Origin: Sphingosinicellaceae bacterium
Lineage (GTDB): Bacteria > Pseudomonadota > Alphaproteobacteria > Sphingomonadales > Sphingomonadaceae
Direction: 5' to 3'
Length of the DNA stretch: 64,000 bases
Assembly: GCA_019285715.1 (NCBI GenBank)
Contig: CP079108.1
Location: forward strand, 3,921,001-3,985,000
Shown here: positions 28,607 through 38,290 of the stretch, one piece after another
Position numbering within the stretch: the first letter of the stretch is position 1
Layout: each line of letters begins with the position of its first letter
Translations under genes and position numbers: made by a program
Notes under the pieces: model-generated
Databases searched by the model: none
What the model saw: only the letters and a program-made list of their open reading frames with translations
Told to the model about the DNA's origin: nothing

Positions 28607-29533
28607 GTGACCAACCTCCATCCGCACAGCATCGTCACCGAGGGCCTCGCCTTCCCGGAAGGGCCGGTGTGGATGCAGGACGGCTCGGTCGTCGTCGTCG
28701 AGATCATGGCCGGGCGCATCACCCGCGTTCATCCCGACGGCCGCACCGAGATCATCGCGACGCCGGGCGGCGGCCCCAACGGTGCCGCGGTCGGCCCCGA
28801 CGGTGCGCTGTATGTCTGCAACAACGGCGGCTTCACCTGGGATACCGCGGGCGGCATGATGCTGCCCGGCGGCGCGGCGAGCGACTACACCACCGGGCGG
28901 ATCGAGCGCATCGACCTCGGCACCGGCACGGTCGAGCGGCTGTACGACACCTGCGACGGAGTGCCGCTGTCCGGTCCCAACGACATCGTCTTCGACGCGC
29001 ACGGCGGCTTCTGGTTCACCGATCTCGGCAAGCATTTCCACACCCAGACCGCGCACGGCGGGCTTTTCTATGCGAAGCCCGACGGGTCGAGCATCGTCTG
29101 CGCGGTGCGCGGGCCGAACCTCAACGGCGTCGGCCTGTCGCCCGATGGCCGCACCGTCTACGCGGCGCACACGCAGGAGCGCCTGCTGCTGTCGTTCGCG
29201 GTAGTCGGCCCGGGCGAAGTCGCGCCCTCCGCCCTCGCCGCGCTGCCTGGTCACGTCGTCACCAGCTGGCCAGGGCGCATCCTGCTCGACAGCCTGGCGA
29301 TCGAGGCCAACGGCAACATCGCGCAGGCGACCCTGGTCGAGCATCCGGGCGTCTGCTCGGTCGATCCGGCGACCGGGGGGCAGGAGTTCTTCGACTTCCC
29401 CGACCTGCTGACGACGAACATCTGCTTCGGCGGCGACGACATGATGGACGCCTGGGTGACACTGTCGACGACCGGCAAGCTGGCCAAATGCCGGTGGCCG
29501 CGGCCCGGATTGAGATTGGCACATTATGCGTAG
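28607..29533 (+). CDS. SMP-30/gluconolactonase family protein
   Basis: A 308-aa six-bladed propeller lactonase: GLAFPEGPVWMQDGSVVVVE, GRITRVHPDGR, GPNDIVFDAHGGFWFTDLG and GVGLSPDGRTVYAAHT hold the metal ligands (Glu of FPEGP, Asn/Asp of the later blades). It probably opens a sugar lactone. Start is GTG 5 bases after the small lysine-rich gene; its stop overlaps the start of the FKBP gene, so the three may be one transcript. Confidence 0.88.
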   Translation: MTNLHPHSIVTEGLAFPEGPVWMQDGSVVVVEIMAGRITRVHPDGRTEIIATPGGGPNGAAVGPDGALYVCNNGGFTWDTAGGMMLPGGAASDYTTGRIERIDLGTGTVERLYDTCDGVPLSGPNDIVFDAHGGFWFTDLGKHFHTQTAHGGLFYAKPDGSSIVCAVRGPNLNGVGLSPDGRTVYAAHTQERLLLSFAVVGPGEVAPSALAALPGHVVTSWPGRILLDSLAIEANGNIAQATLVEHPGVCSVDPATGGQEFFDFPDLLTTNICFGGDDMMDAWVTLSTTGKLAKCRWPRPGLRLAHYA

Positions 29534-29948
29534 TTGGTGGCGCGGAGGACTCGCGGCAGCCCTACTTGCGGTCGGGGCTCCGCTGGTGGCGCAGGCCCCG
29601 GCGGCACCGCTCGGGATCGTCGACACCGTCGTCGGGCGCGGGCCGATTGCTGCACCCGGCACCGTTGTGCGCGTCCGCTACACCGGCTGGCTGTCGAACG
29701 GCGGCAAGCGCGGCGTCAAGTTCGACAGCAGCGAGGGCCACGGCGGCGGCTTCCTCGACTTCCCGCTCGGCGCCGGACAGGTTATCGCCGGTTGGGACCA
29801 GGGCATCGTCGGGATGCGGGTCGGCGGCAAGCGGACGCTGACCATCCCGCCCGACCTGGGCTACGGGGTCGAGGGCGCCGGCGACGCCATCCCGGCGAAC
29901 GCGACCTTGATCTTCGATGTCGAACTGGTCGGGGTCGAGCAGCCCTAG
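29526..29948 (+). CDS. FKBP-type peptidyl-prolyl isomerase, exported
   Basis: A 140-aa protein: signal peptide (MRSWWRGGLAAALLAVGAPLVAQ is the N-terminal stretch) followed by one FKBP domain with VRVRYTGWL, FDSS, FPLGAGQVIAGWDQGIVGM and GYG, the proline-isomerase pocket. It likely folds periplasmic proteins. The ATG overlaps the stop of the lactonase gene by 8 bases. The 3' end overlaps the convergent tadA gene by 4 bases. Confidence 0.93.
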   Translation: MRSWWRGGLAAALLAVGAPLVAQAPAAPLGIVDTVVGRGPIAAPGTVVRVRYTGWLSNGGKRGVKFDSSEGHGGGFLDFPLGAGQVIAGWDQGIVGMRVGGKRTLTIPPDLGYGVEGAGDAIPANATLIFDVELVGVEQP

Positions 29949-30409
29949 CGCCGCGCCGCGAAGAACGCGCGGAGGAGTGCTGCCGACGCCGTTTCCCCGA
30001 TGCCGCCGTAGACGTCGGGCGTGTGGTGGCAGCTCGGCTGGGTGAAGATACGCGGGCCGTGGTCGACGCCGCCGCTCTTGGGGTCCGGCGCGCCGTAGTA
30101 GAGTCGGGCAATGCGGGCAAAGCCGATCGCTGCGGCGCACATCGGGCAGGGCTCCAGCGTGACGTAGAGGTCGTGACCGATCAGGCGCTCGCTGCCGGTC
30201 CGGGCGCAGGCTGCGCGGATCGTGAGCAGCTCAGCGTGTGCCGTTGGATCTTGAAGCTCGCGGGTGCGGTTGCCGGCGCGGGCGATCACCTCGCCGCCGG
30301 GGCCGACGATCGCGGACCCGACCGGAACTTCACCGCGCTCGCCTGCTGCCTGAGCTTCGGCAAACGCCGCCGCCATGCCGGGGGATGGTGGGAAAGCGGG
30401 GGGCATCAC
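29945..30409 (-). CDS. tadA: tRNA-specific adenosine deaminase TadA-like
   Basis: A 154-aa zinc deaminase: HAE in TAHAELLTI and PCxxC in LEPCPMCAAAIGFARI are the catalytic set. In TadA this enzyme makes inosine at the wobble base of tRNA-Arg(ACG). VPVGSAIVG and the C-terminal LLRAFFAARR fit TadA better than guanine or cytosine deaminases. Confidence 0.9.
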   Translation of the reverse strand: MMPPAFPPSPGMAAAFAEAQAAGERGEVPVGSAIVGPGGEVIARAGNRTRELQDPTAHAELLTIRAACARTGSERLIGHDLYVTLEPCPMCAAAIGFARIARLYYGAPDPKSGGVDHGPRIFTQPSCHHTPDVYGGIGETASAALLRAFFAARR

Positions 30410-30419
30410 GCCCCGCCGC

Positions 30420-30617
30420 CTAGACCCTCCGCTGCGCCAGCACCACCCACAGTGCGTGCAGCACGCCGGGCACCCAAGCCAAGATCGTCAGCACGACGTT
30501 GATCCAGAAGTCGGTGCCGATGCCGCGCGCCAGGAACACCGCGAGCGGCGGCAGCAGGATCGCGGCGATCACCATCAGGACGGTGTTCGCCGACGGCTCG
30601 TTGAGCGTGTCAGCCAT
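30420..30617 (-). CDS. Pmp3/YqaE-family small membrane protein
   Basis: A 65-aa protein with two hydrophobic helices: TVLMVIAAILLPPLAVFLA and FWINVVLTILAWVPGVLHAL. This is the Pmp3 (UPF0057) pattern of stress-related membrane proteolipids. Its start shares one base with the stop of the upstream 97-aa gene (TGATG), so the two are coupled. Confidence 0.92.
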   Translation of the reverse strand: MADTLNEPSANTVLMVIAAILLPPLAVFLARGIGTDFWINVVLTILAWVPGVLHALWVVLAQRRV

Positions 30618-30910
30618 CAGTTCTTGGCGTCCGGCGCCTTGTTGACGGTCACGGTAGGCGTCTCGACGGTGGTCGTCTTGCTGCCGACGTCGATGCTGCC
30701 GGTGGTGATCTTGGGGGCCTCGCCGCCGCTGACCGCGACCGTCGGCAGGGAACCGCCGCTGCTGCCGATCAGGCCGTAGTGGAATGCCGCCCAGACCAGC
30801 GCCGCGATGATCACCAGCACGACGAGCCAGCCAATACCGCCGCCGCCGCGCCGACGCTCGACGACGACCGGATTGCCGGCCGCATCACGCACCGTTTCGT
30901 ATTCCGCCAT
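30617..30910 (-). CDS. Hypothetical single-span membrane protein, 97 aa
   Basis: A cytosolic N-terminus (MAEYETVRDAAGNPVVVERR), a Gly-rich hinge, one membrane helix (GWLVVLVIIAALVWAAFHYG) and a Ser/Thr/Val-rich tail. No known domain. Translationally coupled to the Pmp3-like gene, suggesting joint work at the membrane. Confidence 0.8.
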   Translation of the reverse strand: MAEYETVRDAAGNPVVVERRRGGGGIGWLVVLVIIAALVWAAFHYGLIGSSGGSLPTVAVSGGEAPKITTGSIDVGSKTTTVETPTVTVNKAPDAKN

Positions 30911-30994
30911 GACCCATTCCCTTGTTGAACTCGTTGCGGCGTCAACTGACGAGGCCCGCGAAAGTTCAATCCGGGAAGGGTTAGGCAGCTCCCG

Positions 30995-32833
30995 CTATGC
31001 GGCGTTCTTCGCCCGCGAGGCGCGCTTGCGCTCGTTGGGCTCAAGGTGGATCTTGCGCAGGCGGATGAAGTTAGGCGTCACCTCGACCAGCTCGTCCTCG
31101 TCGATGTAGGCGATCGCCTGCTCGAGCGTCAGGCGCTTGGGCGGGCTGAGCTGGATCGCGTCGTCCTTGCCGCTGGCGCGGAAGTTGGTCAGCGCCTTCG
31201 ACTTCAGCGGGTTGACCTCAAGGTCCTCGTCACGGGCGTTTTCGCCAATGACCATCCCTTGATAGACCGCTTCGCCGGGCTCGATCATCAGCGTACCGCG
31301 CGGCTGCAGGTAGCCGAGCGCGTAGCCGACCGCCTCGCCCGTCTCGGTCGAGATCAGCACGCCGTTGCCGCGACCCGACACCGGGCCCTTGTAGGGGCCG
31401 TACTTGTCGAACAGCCGGTTCATGATGCCTGTACCGCGGGTGTCGGACAGGAATTCACCGTGATAGCCGATCAGGCCGCGCGCCGGCGCCGTGAAGGTCA
31501 GCCGGGTCTTGCCGCCGCCCGAGGGCCGCATGTCGGTCATCTCGGCCTTCCGGCCCGCCATCTTTTCGACGACGGTGCCCGAATACTGCTCGTCGACGTC
31601 GATGACGACGGTTTCGTAGGGCTCGGTACGCTTGCCGTGCTCGTCCTGGCCATAGATCACGCGCGGACGCGAGATCGACAGCTCGAAGCCCTCGCGGCGC
31701 ATCGTCTCGATCAACACGCCAAGCTGGAGCTCGCCGCGGCCGGCGACTTCGAAGGCGTCCTTCGACGCGCTCTCGGTGATCTTGACCGCGACATTGCCCT
31801 CGGCTTCGCGGATCAGGCGGTCGAAGATCATCCGGCTGGTGACCTTGGAGCCGTCGCGCCCTGCGTAAGGCGAATCGTTGACCGCGAAGGTCATCGACAG
31901 CGTCGGCGGATCGATCGGCTGGGCGTGCAGCGGCTCGGTCACCGAGATATCGGCGATGGTGTCGGCGACAGTCGCCTTGCTGAAGCCTGCGAGCGCGATG
32001 ATGTCACCGGCATGAGCCTCGTCGACGGGGACGCGCTCGAGGCCACGGAACGCGAAGATCTTCGACGCGCGGCCTTCCTCGACGACGACGCCCTCGGGGT
32101 TCAGCGCGCGGATCTGGGTGTTGAGCTTGAGCGTCCCCGACAGGATGCGCCCGGTCAGGATGCGGCCGACGAAGTTGTCGCGGTCGAGCAGCGACACCAG
32201 CATCTTGAACTCGCCGTCGACGTCGGCGGCGGGCGGCGGCACGTGCGAGACGATGGTCTCGAACAGCGGCGTCAGGTCGCCCGAGCGGACTTCCGAATCG
32301 CGGCCGGCATAACCGTTGCGGCCCGAGGCAAAGATCACCGGGAAGTCGAGCTGGGCGTCGGTCGCCTCGAGGTTCACGAACAGGTCGAAGACTTCGTCGA
32401 GGACTTCCTGGGCGCGAGCGTCCTGGCGGTCGATCTTGTTGACGACCACGATCGGACGAAGCCCGAGCGCGAGCGCCTTGCCGGTGACGAACTTGGTCTG
32501 CGGCATCGGGCCTTCGGCGGCATCGACGAGCAGCACGACACCGTCGACCATCGACAGGATGCGCTCGACCTCGCCGCCGAAGTCGGCGTGGCCGGGGGTG
32601 TCGACGATGTTGATGTGCGTGGTGACGTCGGTGGTCTTGTCGGTCCACTCGATCGACGTGCACTTGGCCAGAATCGTGATGCCGCGCTCTTTCTCGAGAT
32701 CGTTCGAATCCATCGCGCGCTCGGCGACGCGCTGGTTGTCGCGGAAGGTACCGGACTGGCGGAACAGCTGGTCGACGAGGGTCGTCTTGCCATGGTCGAC
32801 GTGCGCGATGATCGCGATGTTGCGCAAGCGCAT
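30995..32833 (-). CDS. typA: Translational GTPase TypA/BipA
   Basis: A 612-aa ribosome-binding GTPase with G motifs [25 protein letters not shown] and NKIDR, EF-G-like domains, and the C-terminal [17 protein letters not shown] characteristic of TypA. It helps 50S assembly and stress adaptation. Start chosen at [15 protein letters not shown] (32833); a far longer in-frame extension upstream has no family match. Confidence 0.96.
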   Translation of the reverse strand: MRLRNIAIIAHVDHGKTTLVDQLFRQSGTFRDNQRVAERAMDSNDLEKERGITILAKCTSIEWTDKTTDVTTHINIVDTPGHADFGGEVERILSMVDGVVLLVDAAEGPMPQTKFVTGKALALGLRPIVVVNKIDRQDARAQEVLDEVFDLFVNLEATDAQLDFPVIFASGRNGYAGRDSEVRSGDLTPLFETIVSHVPPPAADVDGEFKMLVSLLDRDNFVGRILTGRILSGTLKLNTQIRALNPEGVVVEEGRASKIFAFRGLERVPVDEAHAGDIIALAGFSKATVADTIADISVTEPLHAQPIDPPTLSMTFAVNDSPYAGRDGSKVTSRMIFDRLIREAEGNVAVKITESASKDAFEVAGRGELQLGVLIETMRREGFELSISRPRVIYGQDEHGKRTEPYETVVIDVDEQYSGTVVEKMAGRKAEMTDMRPSGGGKTRLTFTAPARGLIGYHGEFLSDTRGTGIMNRLFDKYGPYKGPVSGRGNGVLISTETGEAVGYALGYLQPRGTLMIEPGEAVYQGMVIGENARDEDLEVNPLKSKALTNFRASGKDDAIQLSPPKRLTLEQAIAYIDEDELVEVTPNFIRLRKIHLEPNERKRASRAKNAA

Positions 32834-33199
32834 GCGGGAAGGCCTTCGGGAAGAGTGTGCGGAAGGCGGTGCCCTTAGCCGAGATTGTGCGTCGCAACAA
32901 GGTGGAGCGGAAGGCCAAGGGTCGAAGTAGCCGGCGCGTCGCCGGAGCGCGGATCGCCGAATGGTAGGATGTTCACGCTTATTTGATAGTTTCGCACCGC
33001 CGCCCGGTGCAATGCAGGCGAGCTTCAGGATGGCGCGGATCATGGCGTGTCCTTGCGACAGGGGCGTCGCCTTCCACTGTACCATATAGGCGTGTCTGTA
33101 GGACATGCAGGGCGCCTGGCCGGGCGCGGGACCGATCCGGTATCGACCCGACCGGTACGCATGGCGCATAGTCGCGCCAATAGCAGCAGGAGACCCCGA

Positions 33200-33622
33200 A
33201 TGCGTGTCATGGTCCTGGTCAAGGCAACCGCGCACAGCGAGGCCGGCTCGATGCCGACCACCGAGATGTTCGCCGCCATGGGCAAGTTCAACGAGGCGCT
33301 GGTCGATGCCGGCATCCTCGTCACTGGCGACGGACTGCACCCGTCGAGCAAGGCCAGTCGCGTCCGCTTCGACGGCACGCAGCGCACCGTCAACGAGGGC
33401 CCGTTCGGACCGCCCGAAGACCTCGTCGCCGGGTTCTGGATCTGGCAGGTCAGGGACATGGCCGAGGCCGTCGAGTGGGTGCAGCGCTGCCCCAACCCGA
33501 TGCCCGGCCCGAGCGTAATCGAGATCCGGCCGATCTTCGAAGCTGCGGACTTCGGCGAAGCGCTGACGCCGGAGCTGATGGCGCACGAGGAAAAGTTGCG
33601 GGGGCGCATTGGCGGAAGCTAA
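33200..33622 (+). CDS. YCII-related domain protein
   Basis: A 140-aa ferredoxin-fold protein: MRVMVLVKATAHSEAG at the start, VRFDGTQRTVNEGPFGPPED (a variant of the DGPF motif) and VAGFWIWQVRDMAEAVEWV. The family is often encoded beside ECF sigma factors, but none is here. Function unknown. Start at 33200 has AGGAG 9 bases upstream. Confidence 0.88.
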   Translation: MRVMVLVKATAHSEAGSMPTTEMFAAMGKFNEALVDAGILVTGDGLHPSSKASRVRFDGTQRTVNEGPFGPPEDLVAGFWIWQVRDMAEAVEWVQRCPNPMPGPSVIEIRPIFEAADFGEALTPELMAHEEKLRGRIGGS

Positions 33623-33810
33623 GCCTCCCGATGCCAGCCGCGGATTGAAGCGACCGAGTGACCACGTTCAGTCGTTTGCCGGAACCCGATGAATCCCATC
33701 GTGATCCCGGACTTGACCCCGGACCCAGCTAACCACGGAAACCAAGCGCTGGGTTAACTCGGTCCCGCGTCACGTCCGAGCCGACCCGGAAGAGCGTGGC
33801 CGGGGCCCCC

Positions 33811-34953
33811 CTATTCCGCCGCGACGACCTTGGTGATCGGCACGACGTCCGCGCCGACCGGCAGCGCCTCCTGGATGCGGCGGAAAGTGGCGAGCGCCTG
33901 GCCCGTCACCTGGTCCATGTTGTAATAGCGGTAGGTCGCCAGCCGGCCGACGAACCAGACGTTCGGGGTCGCCATCGCGAGGCGCTCGTACTTCTTGTAC
34001 AGCTCGGCGTTCTCCGGGCGCGGGATCGGGTAGTAGGGGTCGCCCTCGGCGCTTGGGTATTCGTAGGTGATCGCCGTCTTGGGGTGCACCTGGCCGGTCA
34101 TGTGCTTGTATTCGCTGATCCTTGTGTAGGCCTCGGTCTGCGGATAGTTGACGGTACCGGTCGGCAGCGCCTGCTCGACGTCGAGCGTCTCGTGGCGGAA
34201 TTTCAGGCTGCGGTAGGGCAGCTTGCCGTGGCGGAAGCCGAAATACTCGTCGACAGGGCCGGTCCATATCAGGCGCTTGAAGCTGGCCTCGTTGCGGATG
34301 TCGGCATAGTCGGTCTGGGTCATCACCTTGATGTTCGGGTGATCGAGCATCTTCTCGAACATCCGGGTGTAGCCGTGCTTGGGCATGTACTGGAATTCGT
34401 CGGTGAAATAGCGGTCGTCGCGATTGGTGCGCGTCGGCACGCGCGCCGTCACCGACTTGTCGAGCTCCGACGGGTCCATGCCCCACTGCTTGCGGGTGTA
34501 GCCCTGGAAAAACTTCTCATACAGCTCGCGGCCGACGACCGAGACGACGACATCCTCGGACGTCTTGATCTCGGCGGGGTGCTCGGCCTTCGACGCGAAC
34601 CACGCCGGCAGTTCCTCGCTGGTCAGGTTCAGGCCGTACAGCATGTTGACGGTGTCGAGGTTGATCGGGATCGGCACTTCCATGCCGTCGACCTTGCCGA
34701 GAACGCGGTGCTCGTACTTTCGCCACTCGGTGAACTTCGACAGGTGGTCGAAGATCATCTGGCTGTTGGTGTGAAAGATGTGCGGGCCATACTGGTGGAC
34801 CAGCAGGCCGTCGTCGTTGTGCCGATCATAGGCATTGCCGCCGATGTGCGGGCGGCGGTCGATGACCAGTACCTTCTCGTCGCGCTCGCTGGCGATACGT
34901 TCGGCAAGGGTGGCACCGGCAAAGCCCGCACCGACGATCACCCAATCAAACAT
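33811..34953 (-). CDS. glf: UDP-galactopyranose mutase
   Basis: A 380-aa FAD enzyme that interconverts UDP-Galp and UDP-Galf. The dinucleotide fold is VIVGAGFAGATLAERIA, followed by KVLVIDRRPHIGGNAYD. Family motifs QYGPHIFHTN, KQWGMDPSELD and FVGRLATYRYYNMDQV are present; the last holds active-site Arg/Tyr residues. Its start overlaps the 3' end of the glycosyltransferase gene by 8 bases, so the two form an operon making a galactofuranose-containing glycan. Confidence 0.96.
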   Translation of the reverse strand: MFDWVIVGAGFAGATLAERIASERDEKVLVIDRRPHIGGNAYDRHNDDGLLVHQYGPHIFHTNSQMIFDHLSKFTEWRKYEHRVLGKVDGMEVPIPINLDTVNMLYGLNLTSEELPAWFASKAEHPAEIKTSEDVVVSVVGRELYEKFFQGYTRKQWGMDPSELDKSVTARVPTRTNRDDRYFTDEFQYMPKHGYTRMFEKMLDHPNIKVMTQTDYADIRNEASFKRLIWTGPVDEYFGFRHGKLPYRSLKFRHETLDVEQALPTGTVNYPQTEAYTRISEYKHMTGQVHPKTAITYEYPSAEGDPYYPIPRPENAELYKKYERLAMATPNVWFVGRLATYRYYNMDQVTGQALATFRRIQEALPVGADVVPITKVVAAE

Positions 34954-36142
34954 CCGCCACCTCCAGCTTTGGCGCGGCCGTAGCGGCGGCGCTCAGGATC
35001 TTGTCCATTTCGACGTGCATCGCGGCCCACGTCCGGTCCCACGAGCCCTGCGCGAGCTGTGCGTCGACCGCCGCCAGCCAGTCGAGGCGCGGGCGACTGA
35101 GAACCTTGACCAGCGCCGCCAGCGTCTCCTCCGGGGTCGAGGCGAGCTCGACAAGACCGGCCTCGCCGTAGGGACGGATGACATCGCGGATCGCGGTCGA
35201 CACCACCGGCAGCCCGGCGGCGAGAAACTCGGGCGTCTTGGTCGGCGAGATGAACCGGGTCGCGTCGTTGATCGCAAACGGCATCCAGCCGACGTTCCAG
35301 CCCGCCAGGTAAGCCGGCAGCTCCTCATAGGACTTGCCGCCGAGCCAGTGGATGTTCGGCGCCTTGGGCAGCGTCGCCGGATCGATCTTGGCGACCGGGC
35401 CGATCATCACGAACTGGACGTCAGGCGCGAGCGCGGCAACATTCCGCAACAGCTCGATATCGAAGCGCTCGTCGATGACCCCGAAGAAGCCGACGCGGGG
35501 ATCGGCAATCCCGGCCTGGTCGGCAGGATCGGCCAGGCCGCCATCGCGTGCCGAGGCAAAATGCGCGACGTCGATCGAAGACGGGAAGCAATGGATATTG
35601 GCGTGGCGGTGGGCGGCCGCCTCATGCATCGAGGCACCGCCGGTGAACACGACGTCGGCGAGTTCGAGCAATTCCTGCTCAAGCGCAAGCAGCAGCGGCG
35701 GGGCGTGTTGGAAGGCGGACAACTCGTCCATCTTGTCGAAGACGATCAGGTCGGCGGGCACGTGGCGCGCAAACGGCAGCGCCATCGGCGTGTAGAACCA
35801 CAGCACTACCGGGCCCTTGGCGGAGGCGACAAGGCGGTCGAGTATGTGGCGCTGGTGGTCGACGGCATCGGCGCCGTCGGTGCCGTGCGGCAGGATCGGC
35901 TGAATGACGGTGACAGCGTCGCGCGGAAGGGTTTCGCTGCGGGGCTCGCCGCCGTCGACCCACACCGGCTCCTCGAGAAAGATCACCTCGAAATCGCGGG
36001 CGGCGCGGGTCATAAGGTGCTGGGGCCGCTGCGTAACGAAATCCCACCGTAGGTGCGACAGCACGATTAAGGTCGGCCGTATCGATTCGCGGCGGTTAGT
36101 GGGTTCCGGACGCACGTCCGCAGGCGCGGCGAAGACCGTCAT
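34946..36142 (-). CDS. Glycosyltransferase (GT4-like) coupled to glf
   Basis: A 398-aa GT-B protein: LSHLRWDFVTQRPQHLMTR at the N-terminus is typical of glycosyltransferases that sit next to glf. The donor-binding half has FFGVIDERFDIELL, NIHWLGGKSYEELP and PTKTPEFLAAGLPVVST (the EXE-like region is SPTKTPEFL). Donor and acceptor are unknown; galactofuranose transfer is plausible from the overlap with glf. Confidence 0.87.
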   Translation of the reverse strand: MTVFAAPADVRPEPTNRRESIRPTLIVLSHLRWDFVTQRPQHLMTRAARDFEVIFLEEPVWVDGGEPRSETLPRDAVTVIQPILPHGTDGADAVDHQRHILDRLVASAKGPVVLWFYTPMALPFARHVPADLIVFDKMDELSAFQHAPPLLLALEQELLELADVVFTGGASMHEAAAHRHANIHCFPSSIDVAHFASARDGGLADPADQAGIADPRVGFFGVIDERFDIELLRNVAALAPDVQFVMIGPVAKIDPATLPKAPNIHWLGGKSYEELPAYLAGWNVGWMPFAINDATRFISPTKTPEFLAAGLPVVSTAIRDVIRPYGEAGLVELASTPEETLAALVKVLSRPRLDWLAAVDAQLAQGSWDRTWAAMHVEMDKILSAAATAAPKLEVADV

Positions 36143-36297
36143 CGGGGCTCCCGGTTTAAGTTAAAAATAGCGATTTGGCCCAACGAGGACCGGCGCCAGG
36201 CGGGCACCTCACACCAAACGGAGAATTGCCTAATTCGTTCCCGGGGTTGCGCGGCGATGCTGCGGTGCGGCGCGGGCGCCGCACCCTCTGGAGCAGG

Positions 36298-37137
36298 TCA
36301 GCGCCGCGCCCGTGCGTTGGCGGTCGCAAGCAGCTGGCGGGCGGCGGCCGCATGCAGCACCTCGACGAGCTTGCCGTCGTAAGTGGTGACGCCCCGGCCC
36401 TCTGCGACGGCAGCCTCGTAGGCGGCGAGCAGGCCCGTCGCTGCGGCGATCTCCTCGGGAGTCGCGGCAAACACCGCGTTGACGACGTCGACCTGCGAAG
36501 GGTGGATCAGCGTCTTGCCGTCGAAGCCGAACATCCGCGCTTGCCTCGCCTCGGTGCGCAACCCGGCCTCGTCGCGGATGTCGGTGAACACCCCGTCGAA
36601 AGCGAGAATGCCGGCCGCGCGCGCCGCGATGACGATCGCCGACATGCTGTAGTGAAGCGGCGTCCGTGCGGCATCCGGGCGCAGGCCGAGGTCCTTCGAC
36701 AGGTCGGCGAATCCGGCAACGAGAGCGGCGATGCCCGGGGTCGCAGCGATGGCAGCAACCTCGATGACGGCGCGCGGCGTCTCGATCATCGCCCACACCG
36801 GCACGCCGCCGGCCATGCGGACGGCCTCGACCGCCTCCGCCGCGCTGTCGACCTTGGGAACGACGACCGCTGCGGCACCGGCCTCGCGGGCGGCGGCGAA
36901 GTCGGCGGGTGCCCATTCGGTGTTGATGCCGTTGGCGCGGACCAGGACTTCGCGGTGCCCCCAGTCGCCGGCGCGGATGGCGGCGACGGCCTTGGCGCGG
37001 GCGGCGACTTTCTGGTCCGGCGCCACCGCATCCTCGAGATCGAGGATGACGCAGTCGCAGTCGAGCGTTCGCGCCTTGGCAACCGCGGAGTCGCGGCTGG
37101 CCGGGAGGTAGAGGATGGAGCGGCGGGGGGTTGGCAT
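36298..37137 (-). CDS. HpcH/HpaI/CitE-family CoA ester lyase
   Basis: A 279-aa TIM-barrel lyase: SILYLPASRDSAVAKA (CoA-binding loop), CVILDLEDAVAPDQK (metal-binding region), WAMIETPRAVIEV (Glu ligand) and FGFDGKTLIHPSQ. Members cleave malyl-, citramalyl- or citryl-CoA. With no citrate lyase subunits nearby, a stand-alone citramalyl/malyl-CoA lyase is more likely than CitE proper. Confidence 0.9.
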   Translation of the reverse strand: MPTPRRSILYLPASRDSAVAKARTLDCDCVILDLEDAVAPDQKVAARAKAVAAIRAGDWGHREVLVRANGINTEWAPADFAAAREAGAAAVVVPKVDSAAEAVEAVRMAGGVPVWAMIETPRAVIEVAAIAATPGIAALVAGFADLSKDLGLRPDAARTPLHYSMSAIVIAARAAGILAFDGVFTDIRDEAGLRTEARQARMFGFDGKTLIHPSQVDVVNAVFAATPEEIAAATGLLAAYEAAVAEGRGVTTYDGKLVEVLHAAAARQLLATANARARR

Positions 37138-37310
37138 CCGAGGTCAGTGCCAGCGTTGGCGCGCGATAGGAAGGGTCGCGGCAAAGCCGCGCCGTCGGAC
37201 GGGTTCGGCGGTGGGGCCGCCGGCCCGCCGGCCGGCAGCGGGCGAGTCCGTGCGCTGCATCGCGAACGCAAGCGCGTTCACTCCGCTGCTTCGGCCGCTC
37301 CGCTGCGCAC

Positions 37311-37705
37311 CAGAGGACCTGTAAGCCGGGTTCTGTCCGGAGGCCGAAGCCTCGTGGACGGCCATTCCTCTAGGACGGCCATTACTGACCGCCTCAAGCA
37401 ACCAACCCGGGCGATCGGGCCGCTTCCTGCCCTGGTCCGCACCCGAGGGTCCGGACCGGTGCCGCCCCTATGCGGTCTTGCTCCCGGTGGGGTTTACCTT
37501 GCCGCTCGGGTTACCCGTCGCGCGGTGCGCTCTTACCGCACCCTTTCAGCCTTGCCTGTGATATCCGAAAATACCCATCGGCGGTCTGCTCTCTGTGGCA
37601 CTGTCCCTGGGGTCGCCCCCGCCGGGGGTTACCCGGCACCGTCGTTGCGTGGAGCCCGGACTTTCCTCCCCCGTGTCACCACGGCGGCGGCCGTCCAATC
37701 CTCTG
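37311..37705 (-). ncRNA. rnpB: RNase P RNA (bacterial type A)
   Basis: On the minus strand the ~395-nt RNA starts CAGAGGATTGGACGGCCGCC and its 3' end pairs with that start (P1: CAGAGGA with TCCTCTG). The universal core is clear: GGAAAGTCCGGGCTCCAC near the 5' end and ACAGAACCCGGCTTACAG near the 3' end, with GGTAACCC-type loops between. It cleaves the 5' leader of tRNAs with RnpA. Ends are set from the P1 pairing and may be off by a few bases. Confidence 0.95.
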
Positions 37706-37774
37706 GCGCGCGACGGATGCCTAGCCCCGTACCGAACGCTTGCCAAGTCTTGGCCGCCGCGCCTAGTGGACCGC

Positions 37775-38044
37775 ATGCGCACACTCGCCCACGCCGCCAT
37801 GGTTGCCGTCCTGCTTGCCGCCACCCTTGCCGGGTGCGCCAGCGTCCGCAAAGGCCTTGGCGAATACCAGAAGGCCGCCGACAAGGGCGTCAACATCGGC
37901 GGCCCGCCGGTCGATGCAGCCGACTCCAGTGGCGGTCCGTCGAACCCTGGCAAACCCGGCAAGCCGGGCAAGCACTCAGACCTCCCGTCCGGTCTCGGCG
38001 GCGACAAGGCCAACGCGCAATACACGAGCGTGCCGCAGAGCTGA
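37775..38044 (+). CDS. Small lipoprotein, 89 aa
   Basis: Starts MRTLAHAAMVAVLLAATLAG followed by Cys (lipobox LAGC), so it should be lipid-anchored. The mature part is hydrophilic with a GKPGKPGKH repeat and no known domain. Start chosen at the ATG at 37775, three codons downstream of a GTG. It converges with the OB-fold gene, leaving 3 bases. Confidence 0.7.
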   Translation: MRTLAHAAMVAVLLAATLAGCASVRKGLGEYQKAADKGVNIGGPPVDAADSSGGPSNPGKPGKPGKHSDLPSGLGGDKANAQYTSVPQS

Positions 38045-38047
38045 GGC

Positions 38048-38290
38048 TCAGCCTTGGGCCAGCGCGCCCAGCACGATCGGCCGTGACGGATCGCCGCCCT
38101 CGTTCGCCACGATCACCGTCGTGCCGGGCTCGAACGCCGGGGCACCGGTGACGAGCACCTCCGCCCAGTCCGAAGCCTCGCCGTCGCCAGCGGGCTGGGT
38201 GAACCGCACCCGGCCACGCGCCTCGGGATCGTCGGTGTCGACCACCGTAGCGCGGAACACGCCGCCATTCGTACCGTCCATCATGTCCAT
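38048..38290 (-). CDS. Stand-alone gp5/VgrG-like OB-fold protein, 80 aa
   Basis: An 80-aa protein whose order of motifs matches the OB domain of phage baseplate gp5 / VgrG spikes: an N-terminal FRATVVDTDDPEARGRVRF strand pair, GEASDWAEVLVTGAP, a TTVIVANEGGDPSRPIVLGA core, then the stop. In spike proteins this domain is followed by a beta-helix; here there is none. Its start shares one base with the amidase stop (TGATG), so it is coupled to a peptidoglycan amidase. No other phage or T6SS gene is near. Confidence 0.7.
   Translation of the reverse strand: MDMMDGTNGGVFRATVVDTDDPEARGRVRFTQPAGDGEASDWAEVLVTGAPAFEPGTTVIVANEGGDPSRPIVLGALAQG

Noticed and set aside
33623-33810. REP-like GC-rich repeat between the YCII gene and glf
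   Set aside because: GATCCCGGACTTGACC hints at a genome-wide repeat, but there is no second copy in the window to confirm it.
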